Part shown: positions 45,900 through 58,117 of the stretch, one piece after another
Position numbering within the stretch: the stretch's first letter is position 1
Layout of the letters: each line of letters opens with the position of its first letter
Assembly (NCBI GenBank): GCA_030847615.1
Contig: JAUMIR010000001.1
Span: 166,567,001-166,631,000, forward strand
DNA length: 64,000 bases
Origin: Gambelia wislizenii
Taxonomy: Eukaryota > Chordata > Lepidosauria > Squamata > Crotaphytidae
Direction: 5' to 3'
Position numbers and translations under genes: made by a program
The notes under the pieces: model-generated
What the model saw: the letters and a program-made list of their open reading frames with translations, nothing else
Databases searched by the model: none
Told to the model about the DNA's origin: nothing

Positions 45900-48190
45900 T
45901 GAACTGAACAATTCCACTAGTAAATGTGAGACAAGGCCAAAGTCAATGATAAACCAAACATGTATTTGGAAGAGATGCTCCCTCATGTGGTGAAAGACTA
46001 CTGTTTGTCATAGCACATGATTTTCCTCATCTACGGTATGTGTCTTCTCTTTAGCATGCTTTGTTACCACTGCAAAGTAAACATGGCTTTAATTTGCAAG
46101 TCTGATTGTTGAGATACATATCTGAAGAAAATATCTTTGTGGAAAGGAAAAGGAATTTCTCTTAGGAAATACACATGCCTCATAACATCTGTCTGGCACT
46201 ATGTGCCTGGAGGTCAATGTCAATGTACCAGTGTAGCACATTTTGCAGTGCAGGCAGGCAGGCATCACCCACAGTCCTCATAGCTATACTGATAGGGAGA
46301 CTTCAAAAAGGTAGACAACTCTTTTGGTCTATTTCAACAAATACATTCTAACAGCTTTCATGTGCACAAGCAGGTCTTTTGTAAAACTAATACATCTTAA
46401 TGGGTCATTCAGGACCAAACCACTCCAAAACTATTTTGCATTGCAACAAGAACTGCTCACAACAATATAATGTATATAACAATATAATCCACCATTCCCA
46501 CAGCTACTAGGAGGATTATGACTAAACTCAGAGGAAACAGGGTAGGGTGACATCATCCTGCTAATCAACAAGTCCTCGTGCTTTCTAATACTGTCTAACA
46601 TTCCACAGATGAAACCCAGGACATGTGTGACCAAGACGGCAAAAAGTTATTAATGAAGGGAAACACACAAGCTAGGAGAAGCTACAGCTATTTGTTTCTG
46701 TCTGATTCTACTGGGAAGCGCAAGATTCTGCCCTGTCCTCCACTCTCCTCCTATTGATCTAATTTAGTCCAAACTACTTTTGCAATTTGAACTGAGTTTA
46801 CATTAATGGAAGTTAATTCAGAATGAAGGAGGGAAGCGAAAGGAGGAGAGAGAAACAGAGACATTTTACAAACAGCTGAAAAAGTGGGGAGACAGAGGAT
46901 TAATTAGGACTGTCCCAGACAGCTGGAGGGAATACTTCCTCCCTGTGAGCCCAGTTTCCACTACAGCATTTTTGGAGGTACCACAAGCTCATCTCATGAA
47001 AATGAATGCAAACATAGCAATCATTTATCATGTAGCCAGACTGGTGATTGCAACATATACAATATAAGTGCAGAATTATTGAAACTCATCATAAGATTGT
47101 TATGAGACAATTTAAATAAATTCAAGTTCAAAACAGACTAGTAAAGCACGCACAGAAAATTAACTTGCTCCTTTTACAATTGATGTAATATTGTTCACAG
47201 TTTTATACTCAGGCATATATACACATGCATCATTTCAGCATTCCTTCCAATTTCTCCTGAAGAAAAACATTAACCACTAAGTTTAATACTATATAATTAA
47301 GGGTCTGCACATCTGAATAAAACTGGATTCTGAGGCAATAACAGGAGTTTGAGCATGCAAGTGCTTTGGTAAGCATGAAACCTGTAATACTGTGGAAATG
47401 GATACTTTTCAGCTATTATTTTGTGTCTTTCTCCCATTAGCAGTATAATGTATGCTGCCTTAATTAAATCTACTTGAGCCTATGTACTGAATCAGAACAA
47501 GAGTGCATTTCCTTTTCGTAGCCTCCTACGCAACAGCTCTGTTACAACTTGTATGCTTAGTTTTCTGAGACTTGTCTAACCACCTCCCTTCCTTCTGTTC
47601 TAGTTTTTCCTCATTGCACTGTGCTCCTGAAACTCCAAGTGGGGGGGGATTAGAGCTTTATCCCTAGTTCATGTGTCTCTGGGCTATGCTCACAACTTGG
47701 TTTATAGCCTGATGATGGTGAATGTCAGTGATGACTACATACATCAACACTTCTTTGTCTCATAGCTTCAAAGAAAACAAGTAGATTATGATGGTAAGTT
47801 TTACGAAGTAACATTTCCTTCAAAAAATAAAGGCACTGTATGAAATACTAGGGGAATCGTGCCCAACCACTACCTCCACAACAGATGTATGCATGACATG
47901 AAAAGTTCTTTGCTGTCACACTTAAAGGACAACTCACTATTTTGATTATGCTACATTTCAATTTCTGCAATGTTTTAGTATAACAATAGAGGCAGTGGAT
48001 TATGGACTAGGTAAGAAACATTTCATACTGCATATATTTGGAAAGGTACGTGCATGTTTTTGCTAAAAAGTATTACTGCATATAAACACAAGCATTTATT
48101 AAATTGTGATCTAATTCACATGCATTCTGTCAGTTTTCTAAGGCTTTTTAATTTTCTGCCCTAAGAAAATAATTGTTGGCTGGAATTCTG
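45900..48190. other. Intergenic DNA with one repeat copy
   Basis: Apart from the repeat copy at 46618-46935, I recognise no repeat ends or exons. The part 47000-48170 looks unique. Confidence 0.4.
46618..46935 (+). repeat. Interspersed repeat family, copy 3 of 3
   Basis: Contains tctactgggaagcgcaagat and acagctgaaaaagtggggag; see 32205-32600. Confidence 0.7.
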
Positions 48191-48197
48191 TAACCAC

Positions 48198-48801
48198 GGT
48201 CCCGTCTAGACGGTAAAAAGAATACGTACGCCGTTCGGAAGATCGCTCTTCTGTACACACAGCCGTTCAGATTCATACGTGTCATTCAGAAGGGGGGCTA
48301 GCGAATCCCCCGTAAACTACGTGGATTCGGCATTTGGGAGGATTAGCTATCTCGGCATAAAATACGTACAGCCATTTGAATGGCTGATGGTCTGTACACC
48401 CCGTTCACACACATATGAGCAGGCAGTGTAATCTGATTGGCTGGCCGAGGAGAGGGGGCAGGGCTAGCAAGGAGGGGAATTGGGAACGGCTGCCATGTTG
48501 GATCCCTGGCTAAGCGAGAGTCCGGTAAGTCCGTGAATTTTATATATATTTATTTTTATTTTACTTTGTAAATAGGGAAAACTGAATGTCCGCAAAGCAG
48601 GCACCTTTTTAAATAATAAAAAAAAGCGGCAGGAGATTTAAAGCTGCCACTTGGCTTGCTCGCTCCAACTAGCTGGAGAAGGGGGCTCATACGGAGTTTA
48701 GGGGGTAAAAAATCGTGTGGGTGGATCGTATGCATACGAATGGCGGCATATTGGTATTTTTTACCCCAAACGGATTTTTTTTTAATCGTATAGACGGAGC
48801 C
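48198..48801. mobile_element. 604-bp non-autonomous DNA transposon, copy 1
   Basis: The left end ggtcccgtctagacggtaaa is inverted at the right (aatcgtatagacggagcc). CAC flanks both sides (48195-48197, 48802-48804). The interior shares many words with 50317-50920, such as ctgattggctggccgag and cggtaagtccgtgaatttta. It contains CpG-rich CGTACG-like words. Likely Harbinger-related, with a 3-bp duplication. Confidence 0.75.
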
Positions 48802-49332
48802 CACCTTAGTTACGTAGATAACTAGCATCTCCCAGCCTGACCACCGCCCCATCCTCACTTACCAGGCAGCAGCTACTGCGGACAACAGAGGGCTGCTCCA
48901 CTGTCCACCAGGAAGCAGCTGACTGCCTTTTCCACCCCTTTGCATGAGTGATCTCCAGTGCAACAGCCAGAAGCAGGGCCCCTGTCACAATTGTTCTGGG
49001 GATTGCTCACAGTGTGGTGGCGGGTGGAAACATCCATCAGCTGCGTTCTGATTGACAGGGGAACAAACCCCTGTTGCTCCCAGCAATTGCTACCTAGTAA
49101 GAGAGGATTGGGGGACTTTCATGGTCCCTATGTATTCCCTAAGCTAGTGAATATGTAGGGATCACACATACTAACTAGTCACAAATGCGTAACTCTAGTT
49201 TATGTTTTTGTAATTGCCTTAGTAATTCTGCCCTATGATTTTGGAAGAAGGGATCAATTTTTTAAAATCCTGAAATGTGATATTAAAAAAAGTTTCAGAC
49301 TGATTTGATAGAATTTGACTATATGATACTAT

Positions 49333-50300
49333 GGAGATGATCAGATGGGAACAAAAAAAGTGTTCCCGTCCCGCAAACTCCTTTCCTGCCCCTGTCCTGG
49401 CACAAGAACAGAAAGTTTCAGATTTACCTTAATTGCATGTGCCAAGCAGTCCAGGAGTGAAAGGAGCTCTAGAACTCCTGTCACTTCCTGGTTTGTAATC
49501 CTGGCTGCTCTCACAAGAAGAGGCGAGCTGGGAATTTTTTAAAGGTACTCCAGGCTGGGTGAGATCCAGGGGGGCAATGGGGGGATGATCGGGGAGGAGA
49601 TCAAAGGGCGATGGGGGGGGCGATTGGGCAGTGATCCAGTGAGGGGGGCCGATCAAGGGGCGAGGGGGGAGCAAACAAGCAGCTAGTGGGGGGGTGATCC
49701 AGGCAGAAATCCAGCAGCAATCTGGTGGCGATCTGGCAAGAAGGGGGGTGATCAAGGGGCAATGAGCAGGCGATCAGGATGCGATGTTGGGGGCGATCCG
49801 GGCAGCGACCTGGCGAGGATGAGGGGGCCATCAAGGAGCGATGGGGGGCAGTCGGGCAGCGATCTAGTGGCGATCTGGTGAGGATGGGGGTGATCGAGCG
49901 CTGATCAGTGGGGTGATCGGGCAGTGATGTGGGAGTGATCCAGGTGGCAATCTGATGGCAATACGGCGAGGATGGGGGGTGATCAGGCGGAGATGGGGGG
50001 GCAATCGGGTGGCAGCAGAAGCCTGTTAAGGGAGGCATCCAGAAGTTTTTGACACATGGACCTCCACTAATGCTGGCATTGCACCAGCATAACAGGCATC
50101 TTTTCACAGGCCTGCCGTTTTGTTACAGAAACGGAACAGTGGATCTATTAATAGCTTAAGCAATCAATAAAAAAACAGGGACAGGATGGAGGCAGCACCG
50201 GGAGCAGAACGGGACAAGGACAATGTCGTCTGAAAGGGGAATCCTTTCACGATACTGTGGCATCCCTGTCCTGGTTTATTAGGCTCATCTGATAATCTTC
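49333..50300. mobile_element. Non-autonomous DNA transposon, GGAGATNATCAGATG ends
   Basis: The left end ggagatgatcagatggg is inverted at the right (ctcatctgataatcttc); TAT may be the duplication (49330-49332, 50301-50303). The interior is a G-rich GATC-containing minisatellite, 49560-50010. A sister copy is at 54177-55111. Confidence 0.75.
49560..50010. repeat. G-rich degenerate minisatellite with GATC units
   Basis: Irregular units combining gatggggg and cgatc words repeat about 20 times (for example ggcgatctggtgaggatggg). The G strand is + and could form G-quadruplexes. The long - strand frames rich in Pro and Ser arise from it. Confidence 0.85.
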
Positions 50301-50316
50301 TATGTTCGCTGTCTTG

Positions 50317-50920
50317 GGTCCCGTCTACACGATTTAAATAATACATACGGCGTGTGAAAGTTCGCACTTCCGTACAAACGGCCGTTCGGATGCACACGAA
50401 TGCAAAAGAAGGGGGGCCCGGTTTTCCACCCTGAAATACACACATGCGGCATTCGGGAAGGAAAGCGGATCGCGAAGAGAAATCCGTACGCCGTTCGGAT
50501 GGCTGACGGGTCTGTACGGTCCGTTCGCACACATATGAACAGGCAGGGTAATCTGATTGGCTGGCCGAGTAGAGGGGGCGGGGCTAGCACAGAGGGGAAT
50601 TGGGAGCAGCCCCCATGTTGGTTTCCCGGCTAGCAAGCGTCCGGTAAGTCCGTGAATTTATATGTTTATTTATTTTTATTTTATATTGTAAATACGGAAA
50701 ACCGAATGTCCGCAAACCAGGAACCTTAAAAAAAAAAAAGCGGCGGGAGATTTAAAACTGCCGCTTGGCTTGCTCGCTCCAGCCAGCTTCGGGAAGAGGG
50801 AGTCATACGGAGCTTAGGGGGCTTAAAAATCGTATAGCCGGTTCGTATGCATACGAACGACAGGCTGTTCATATTTTTTGCCCCCCATACGGATTTTTTT
50901 ATGATCATATAGCCGCACCC
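50317..50920. mobile_element. 604-bp non-autonomous DNA transposon, copy 2
   Basis: Ends ggtcccgtctacacgattta and the inverted atgatcatatagccgcaccc; TTG on both sides (50314-50316, 50921-50923; CTTG is also possible). The same 604-bp length and interior as 48198-48801. It starts 16 bases after the end of 49333-50300. Confidence 0.75.
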
Positions 50921-51039
50921 TTGGTTTCTTCTCTTCAGTTCGTTGAGCCCTCTTCATATTACAACCACATAAATTTCCATATAGCTGTCTTGTGAAGCTG
51001 TGCGCAAATAAAGCAACCACAAAGGTCTTCCCCACCCAA

Positions 51040-53140
51040 TCATCACTTCCCCAAGAAGACAAGTTGTAATTGGGTGGGAAAGGCCCTGCACAATCAGGTT
51101 TGTTCACAAGTATGCAATATTCATGTAGAAAAATACAATATGGAAAATATCTTATAGGCAGCTGAGTGCGTGTAGGGGGCCTCAGTCTCTCATGATCCAA
51201 GATTAGCTCTGAATTTCATCTCATCTGGGCTGAATGTCTTAATTTATTTGTAGTTACCACTCAAGCAGCCCTTAATAACAATATTGTAATTGTTAGAATT
51301 TCTTGAGACAGATGAATACAACAAAGAGAAAACAAGGAAGAGAGCAAGCAAGTATTGTGAAGAAGGGGAAGGAAGAGACAAAGAGATGGGAAACTTCTCC
51401 CACAGTCAATCACCTCTGTAGTTTGATGGGCGGGGGACTGCTTGCATTAGAGTTCATCAGCCAAAACAGTGGCTGTAGTCTTCCAGTTATTGTATATTGG
51501 TTTAAGGACCATTTCATACACACATTCACAGCACTTTGATTCCTCCTTAACTGTCATGGTTCCATCCTCTGTAATTTGTAGTTAAGGGAGAGCTGTTTAG
51601 AATTATCACCACAGACCTCTATTGCCTCACCAAACTCCCAATCCTAGGATTCCATTGGACATTGCCATGGCAGCATCTAGATTGTAAGATTGTAAGCTTG
51701 AGGAAGGGAACAGTTTTGTTCTTTTTCTTGTAAAGTGCCATGTACATTGATGGTGCTATAGAAATAAAAGGTGATTGATCATCATCATCATCGTCATATA
51801 GTTGCGTAATGTGAAGGGGCCTTAAATCCTGCCACAGAATCCAGTCTGTTACAAGAATACTCGCTGCCTACCTGCCCACGACAGTGCACAAAGCACAGCA
51901 TGAACCAGCACTTGAAGCATTTAGCAAGCCTGTGCTCTTGTTGTGACGCACATGCACGCCAACCAAATTTATGTCACCACTCAGCCTGGCCACCTCGTCA
52001 CTTTCTCTACCACCACTTTTGTGACACAGGGAATTTCAGCTCCCACTGCTGCCACAGAACGAATAAACTGTGGAGATAATACTTGCATGTGGGTGTGGGT
52101 GTCTACAGGGTTAAAGTGCCCTTTACATACCAATAAGGCCAAATAAACTCATGAGGAGACTGGATATAAATAATAAACATAAAGATGGGTTTATTGTTTC
52201 AACAAGATAATAGAACGACTTTGGTGTTTATTTTTGACTAGTTTCTATTCCCACATATTCTACATATTCTTCCTGCCCATTAATTCTTTCAATCTTCAAT
52301 CATAGCCATACACACTTTCCAGCCTCTCCTCAACACATCACAACTTTCATTTTTCCTTCCAACTGTCAACTCTCTTCTCAACTGTCATTCTCTCTCTCAA
52401 ACTGTCATCCAGATTTAAAACATCCAGAAGCCCCTCCCCTTTCTGCTTCCTCCCAAACGATTGGCTCCTGAACCACACTACTGGTACTCTCATTTGCTCA
52501 TACAGCTGTTTGTCACACTTGCATCTATAAAAGCACCTGAAAAATACAGTTATACTACTGGAGGAGTGACATTATCCCTTCTGAGTTACAGTCATAATAT
52601 CATGTAGCTGTACCTTTATTGTTAAAAGCAATTACTGTAATCGTAAGAAACTAATTATTTTAGCTAGTTACGTCCAAACACTGCCTTATAGCCAAAATGG
52701 AAAGGATCATGGATATCCATATTTGTGGGCCATGCAAGCATTTCCTGCTGTCTCCAACTCACCCACTCCCTTTATTCTTCTGCACTATATTAAAAGGAAG
52801 CATAACATTTGTGGGCAAATGTGTGTGTTATCAAAGTTTTATTAAACCAAATAATTATATATTTATAAAATATGATTTTATCCAGTCTATTATGCACATC
52901 TTTGACACTGCAGTGGCACTACTGCTCCACAAAAGCCCCACATACGAAATGTCACTGGAACTCTGAGCCCAGATATTGGCAAACAAAATCTTTGCTTTTT
53001 TTGTCAAATGTTCCACTCCTCCTCAGGGAGTGCTCTGTTGCCTGTCTAAAACCATGTTCCTTTGAGAAATGTTAGAATAATTAGAAAGGGATTTTTTTTT
53101 CCACAGCAAAAAACAGTATATTTTCCTATACTTTCAACAA
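51040..53140. other. Intergenic DNA with LINE and MITE remnants
   Basis: Includes an L2-like 3' end at about 51675-51800 (gattgtaagcttgaggaagg, then gctatagaaataaaag, then an ATC-rich tail), preceded by a palindromic MITE remnant (about 51545-51675). Confidence 0.45.
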
Positions 53141-53150
53141 CATGAAAGTA

Positions 53151-53427
53151 CAGGTTGCCTCCCCTCCTCCCCCATATCTGCAGAACCAATATCTGTAGTT
53201 TCAGTTATCCACGGATGAAAAAAAAAATAGGGACATATACCATGGAGTTGTGCTGGAAAATGCATAGAGAAGTGTCCTCTCTAGGAATTGCTAGGTCCTC
53301 AAACACAACTGTATGATATGTTTGTACTGGAAGTCCTTTATTTCAATAGGGTTTGCTATTATCCATGGTTTCACTTATAAATTGTAAGTTCAGGAACATA
53401 TCCCCCGCAGATACGGGGAGCAACCTG
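53151..53427 (+). mobile_element. Tigger-like MITE, family B
   Basis: TA at 53149-53150 and 53428-53429. Ends caggttgcctcccctcc and the inverted ggggagcaacctg. Confidence 0.8.
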
Positions 53428-53770
53428 TAAAAGCTAGAATGCTATACCTTAACACAAGTTTCTTAGCAATTGCTTTATGCAGTGCATGCACACACATAGT
53501 TCCTGAGTAGTGAAAAATGTTTTAGTTAATATATTGCAAAAATATATTAATGTCTTAAAATATATGCATGAAACTTCTAATATATTTTTAAAAGGGGAAA
53601 GTCATAATTTACTTACACCCTTTCAAAAAAACGAAGACAGACACAGACAGACAAACATAGCTCCAACAAGAGTAGAAATACCTTATAAAAGAAAACCTCA
53701 AGCCCAGATACTTGGATGGCTACAGATGCTTGTCATATTGCTGTGACAATTATAGCCTATTTTGGTAATA

Positions 53771-54007
53771 CAGGTGTCCCTTCACATTTGCTGGGATTTG
53801 GTTCCAGGAACCCCCCACCCCCATGAATACCTAAATCCTTGAATACTCAAGTCCCATAATATGCGATAGCATAGCAAAATGGTGTCTCTTATATAAGATG
53901 GCAAAATCAAGGTTTGCTTTTGGGATTATTATTTTTTTAAGAATATGGTCAAGCTGTGAATATGTGAATCCATGAATGCCAAATCCATGAATATGAAGGG
54001 ACAACTG
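53771..54007. mobile_element. Tigger-like MITE, family A
   Basis: TA at 53769-53770 and 54008-54009. Ends caggtgtcccttcacattt and the inverted aagggacaactg; interior shared with the other family A copies. Confidence 0.85.
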
Positions 54008-54176
54008 TAAATAACATGAACATTGCTTCATTTTCCACTGTTTTTAATGTTAAAGGTAACAGCTTATGGTGACTTATGGAGATTTTACAATAGAGTTTGT
54101 TTTTTCTTTATTTAATGCACTTTTAATTTAGTTACATTTTTGCCTACCAGGCATGTGGGTAATATCATGAATGTTT

Positions 54177-55111
54177 GGAGATTATCAGATGGGCCCTTAA
54201 AACCCGTTCCTGTTCCAGTACCACCCCACCCACCCTCCTCTGTCCCTGTAACAGAACAAAAAAAATAATAATGTTCAGACACTTAATCCCAGGACAGAAA
54301 CTACTCCCACATCCTCCAGCAGTCCAGGAAGTAAATTGCGTTCTCACAGAGCCCCCTCCCCTGCCTGGAGACCAAACCCCCCTCTCCTTCCTGGAAACCA
54401 AATTGCATGGGGAATTTAATTTTTTTTTTTAAAAAAAAGACCAAATGTCAAAGAAGGACACCAAGCACCTAAACAACCTTAAAAAAAAAACACCCAGGGA
54501 GGGAACAAAAAATGCTGTCACTTACCTCTTTGTCCCAATCGAAGCAGGAAGTGTTTTGCAGGGACCTCCCAGGACCTTACAGGGAGCCCTGCATTGTGTA
54601 GGGAATTTAAAAAAAAAGACATCATTTTTTTTTAAAGTAAACAGGGGAGGGTACAAAAAGGTCTGTCACTTACCTGGATGTTCAGATTGCCACCAGAAGT
54701 GTTCTCTATTTATCTTCAAGAACCTTACAGAGGCAGGCAGCTGGGGGGTGGAATTTAAAAATAAAAATACAAGCAGACGTCTAAAAATTAAAAAAAGCAC
54801 CAAAACATTTTTAAAGCTTTAAAAGCAACACGGGGAGGGTACAGAAAAGGCTGTCACTCACCTGGATGTCACAATTGTACCTGGAAGTGTTCCAACATCG
54901 CGCCAGCATAACAGCACACCAGTTCGCACACCTGTGATTCCATTGCAGAAACGGAACAGGTGATCTATTAATGACTTTTCCCCATGAATTAAAAAAAAAT
55001 GGAAGCCAAATGGGGTCAGAACAGGAGAGAAGGAAGTTGTCTGAAAGAAAAACTCTTTAGCGATCCTGTTGCATTTCTGTTCTGTTTTATTAAGCCCGTC
55101 TGATAATCTCC
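54177..55111. mobile_element. Non-autonomous DNA transposon, GGAGATTATCAGATGGG ends, copy 2
   Basis: Left end ggagattatcagatgggc; right end inverted (gcccgtctgataatctcc), 17 of 18 positions matching. TTT flanks both sides (54174-54176, 55112-55114). The interior holds at least three imperfect tandem blocks beginning near gtcacttacct (about 54516, 54664 and 54853). Same family as 49333-50300. Confidence 0.85.
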
Positions 55112-55114
55112 TTT

Positions 55115-55795
55115 AACAGAGTAAATATAACAAATATAGAAGCAAAAAACATAACATACAATAAAAACTGAGAAGAGCATTAATTTTAAAATTGAAAATT
55201 AACATAAAACATTACACAGCATAAAAACCCTAATGGAACAGAACACTTTACTGCCAGCCTATAATAAATCTCACCTTCTTTAAGAAGGAATTTTGCAATT
55301 TAGGGGCTGCTACAGAAAAGGTCCCATGTACTCATGAATCTAATCTTGATAGCTTGTGAAACATATTACAGAGCCTCTGATTATATTAAATTATGGACAG
55401 GACATATGGAAAAGGCAGTCCTTCAGATAACTTGGTCCCAACCCATTTAGGACTATGGATGTCATCAAGGAATAACATGTGCTGTGGGCAATATTTCAAA
55501 GGAAGGAAATGGAAAACTACCTGTAAGTATTCCTTGCCTAAGAAAACCCTATGAGAAATTCATGGTGTCACCATAAGATGACAGGCAACTTGAACAATAC
55601 ACACAGAGATCAAAGCCAGCATCTTCAAGTTGTGCATAGAAACAATTTGGAAGCCAGTGCTGCTGACCCAGGGCCAGTGTAATGCAGGCTACAAAGCTCT
55701 CTCCTGACAGATATCTAGCTGCTGAAATTTCATGTTACTTGTAATTTCTGAACATCTTTCAAGGGCAGCCCCACAAACAATGCCTTACAGGAATC
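55115..55795. repeat. Unassigned interspersed repeat with a SINE-tail insertion
   Basis: Contains ggtcccatgtactcatg-like and ggtcccaacccatttaggac words that recur in squamate repeats (also near 57540-57640). A SINE tail fragment (tgtcaccataagatgacagg) is inserted at about 55500-55610. Confidence 0.45.
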
Positions 55796-55975
55796 TACAG
55801 GATACACTCTTATGAAATTCTCGGATTTGCAGTTTAAGGAGGGGTATTTAAAATTCTGTCAGAGAGTTTTAGTCTCTCAACAAACAATAAACACCAGGTT
55901 TCCATAGGATATTGCCATGGTAGTTAAAGAAATATCAAAATGCTTTAATGTGTAGTGTGTGAGATCTTAATTAAA
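55795..55975. mobile_element. Palindromic MITE remnant
   Basis: Shows cggatttgcagtttaaggag and ccataggatattgccatggt, part of the 1822-2030 family, degraded. Confidence 0.45.
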
Positions 55976-56845
55976 GGTAAAATCTCTGCAGCTAGATCTT
56001 TAACACTAACTATGGAGGTGTCATCAATATTCTTCTTCCACAATGGATGGGACTGGTAAAGCGACTGATAGCATCTGCTCTTTCCTCAAGCCAAAAGCAA
56101 GCAATTTACAGTATTCTGTACATAGATAGAAACCATAGACTATAATAGGCTGTAATCCTGTTGGGGCACTACACCAGTCTTGAAATAGTTGCACAAGTGG
56201 TTGCATTTTATCTGAACTTAAGTGTGTTCCCTAATACAGTCTATCATTCTACATTCTGCAGACGCAACCTTCACTCTCACAGTTGGCTTGGAGGGGGAGC
56301 TGCTAGGAAGAAGTTAACAAGTTGTGCAAACAGAGCTTATGGCCTTGGTGTCTGTTGCACAATCAGTTGCACAGATGTGGGATCCAGCACAACTATGCTG
56401 TTCCATATTTATGCTATGCCAGAACGGTAAGGAATCTTGGTCCCTGTGCATTTTAAAATAAAAGTTACATAGTAAGTGAGAAAGTAGAAGTAGGCAAGTT
56501 TCACCCAGTGTGTATTTAGTTTTGATGATTCAAATGGACACAGTCTTATAGTCAGATTCTGCTTCCTGGTCAGATACTCTACATCAGCAATTGCTTTTAT
56601 AAAAAAAGAAAGAAATACTCTGCAAGACTGCAGAGTTTATTAATAATTTCAAGAAAGTACGTGCATAATGGGTGTGGGATTGCAGTATAACAATGCTTGC
56701 ATTTATTCAAGCACATACATAAACCTACACTTTTTTTGGTTTTAGTCGATTGTATGTAATTACAATGATCACAATATTGCGCTTGTTTAGTATTTGCCAC
56801 AGATTTCCCAAATGTTCAAAGCCAATTCATCATAAGAGAATCAAG

Positions 56846-57280
56846 GGGCCCATCTACACAAGGAGAAAAAATCCAAAGTACCTAGTAGTATTGGCATCTC
56901 ACAGCAGCAGCAGCATGTCTACAGTAAATGGTTTTTCTGGCCTCAGAAGCCCCCATAAGCCTCACATTCCTGATGGTGGCTGTAAGTGATTTACTCGTCT
57001 TAGTTCTTCACCACTGCCGTTGGTTTTTTTTAAAAGTTGTCCCGGTGCGATAGAGCGATTTTCTAATTTTATAGGACAGCAAAACAGAAAATATTCATCC
57101 TGTTTTATCTCCTGAGTGAGTAATCGTGCTAAGGCGAAAATCCAGCATGGCGGCAGCAGGTGCTTGTCCTGCTAGCAAGCCCCACCCCCACTCCAAATAG
57201 TGTGGATTGGTGCTGGATCCCATTTAGACAGGATTCCCAACGAATTCTATGAGGGGTATTTTCACTGTTTAGATGGGCCC
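56846..57280. mobile_element. Non-autonomous DNA transposon, GGGCCCATCTA ends
   Basis: Ends gggcccatctacacaagg and the inverted gtttagatgggccc. AAG flanks both sides (56843-56845, 57281-57283). Internally it shares aaaatccagcatggcgg and gatcccatttagacaggatt with 58251-58837. Confidence 0.8.
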
Positions 57281-57327
57281 AAGGTTTATGGAAAACTCTT
57301 CATTTCTGTTTTGACTTATTCACAATA

Positions 57328-57328
57328 G

Positions 57329-57371
<43 letters not shown>

Positions 57372-57372
57372 T
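57328..57372. repeat. (CTTT)n microsatellite
   Basis: About 11 perfect TTTC/CTTT units. Confidence 0.95.
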
Positions 57373-58117
57373 TCATTAAGCGCTCTATTCCTTCTGCAAG
57401 GCAAAAATGTATCTGGGAGACTAATGTCCCACTGTGGGGCATCAAGGTGAAAAAGTATTTATTGTGGTATATAATAAAATCCTAGAAAACCACAACAGGG
57501 GGGAGGAAGTGCTGCATAGACCCCTTGGTGAAGACTTCAAGGCAGGGTGACACAGTAGGGGAAGCAATCTTTCAAGGCATTCTGGTCCCAAGCAGCTCAG
57601 GACTTCTACAACAAAATGTGTTGTAGAGTGCTAGCATTCAAAGCAGCAACCGTGTTAAATCTCTTGCAGCATAAAAAAAAGGAGGAAGAAAGTGGGAAGG
57701 GAAACGTGGCAGCACCTGTAAGACTACGTGGTTTTTAATTTAGCATGAACTTTTGTGGATATGAACCCATTGCTTCAGATGCAGTGCAAAAAACACATCC
57801 CCTCTGACAGGACCATCACAAGTGCATTAGAGCAGTATTCGAAAAGCTGGAGATGAGTTGCCAGCACGAACAGCATGCAAGTAAAACAGTCAGTTTTAAA
57901 GTTTTACTCTGTTTCTTTGGTAGGCAACTCAACACACCAAGTTGAAGCACTGTTTACTTTCGAGAGCTTTTTTCCTATCTTACAAATTCAACCCACCTCT
58001 AAATTGCAACAAGGTCACAGAGTCCCCTAACATGAATGCTTCTGCGCTGGCCACAGATGCTCCCACGCAGCTGTTTTGCCCCACGCGCCTACTGAGTCCC
58101 ATATCCATTGCAATGCA

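Noticed and set aside
49560..50010. CRISPR-like array
   Set aside because: Repeat units are irregular and without unique spacers of constant length, and the genome is a vertebrate's. It is a minisatellite.
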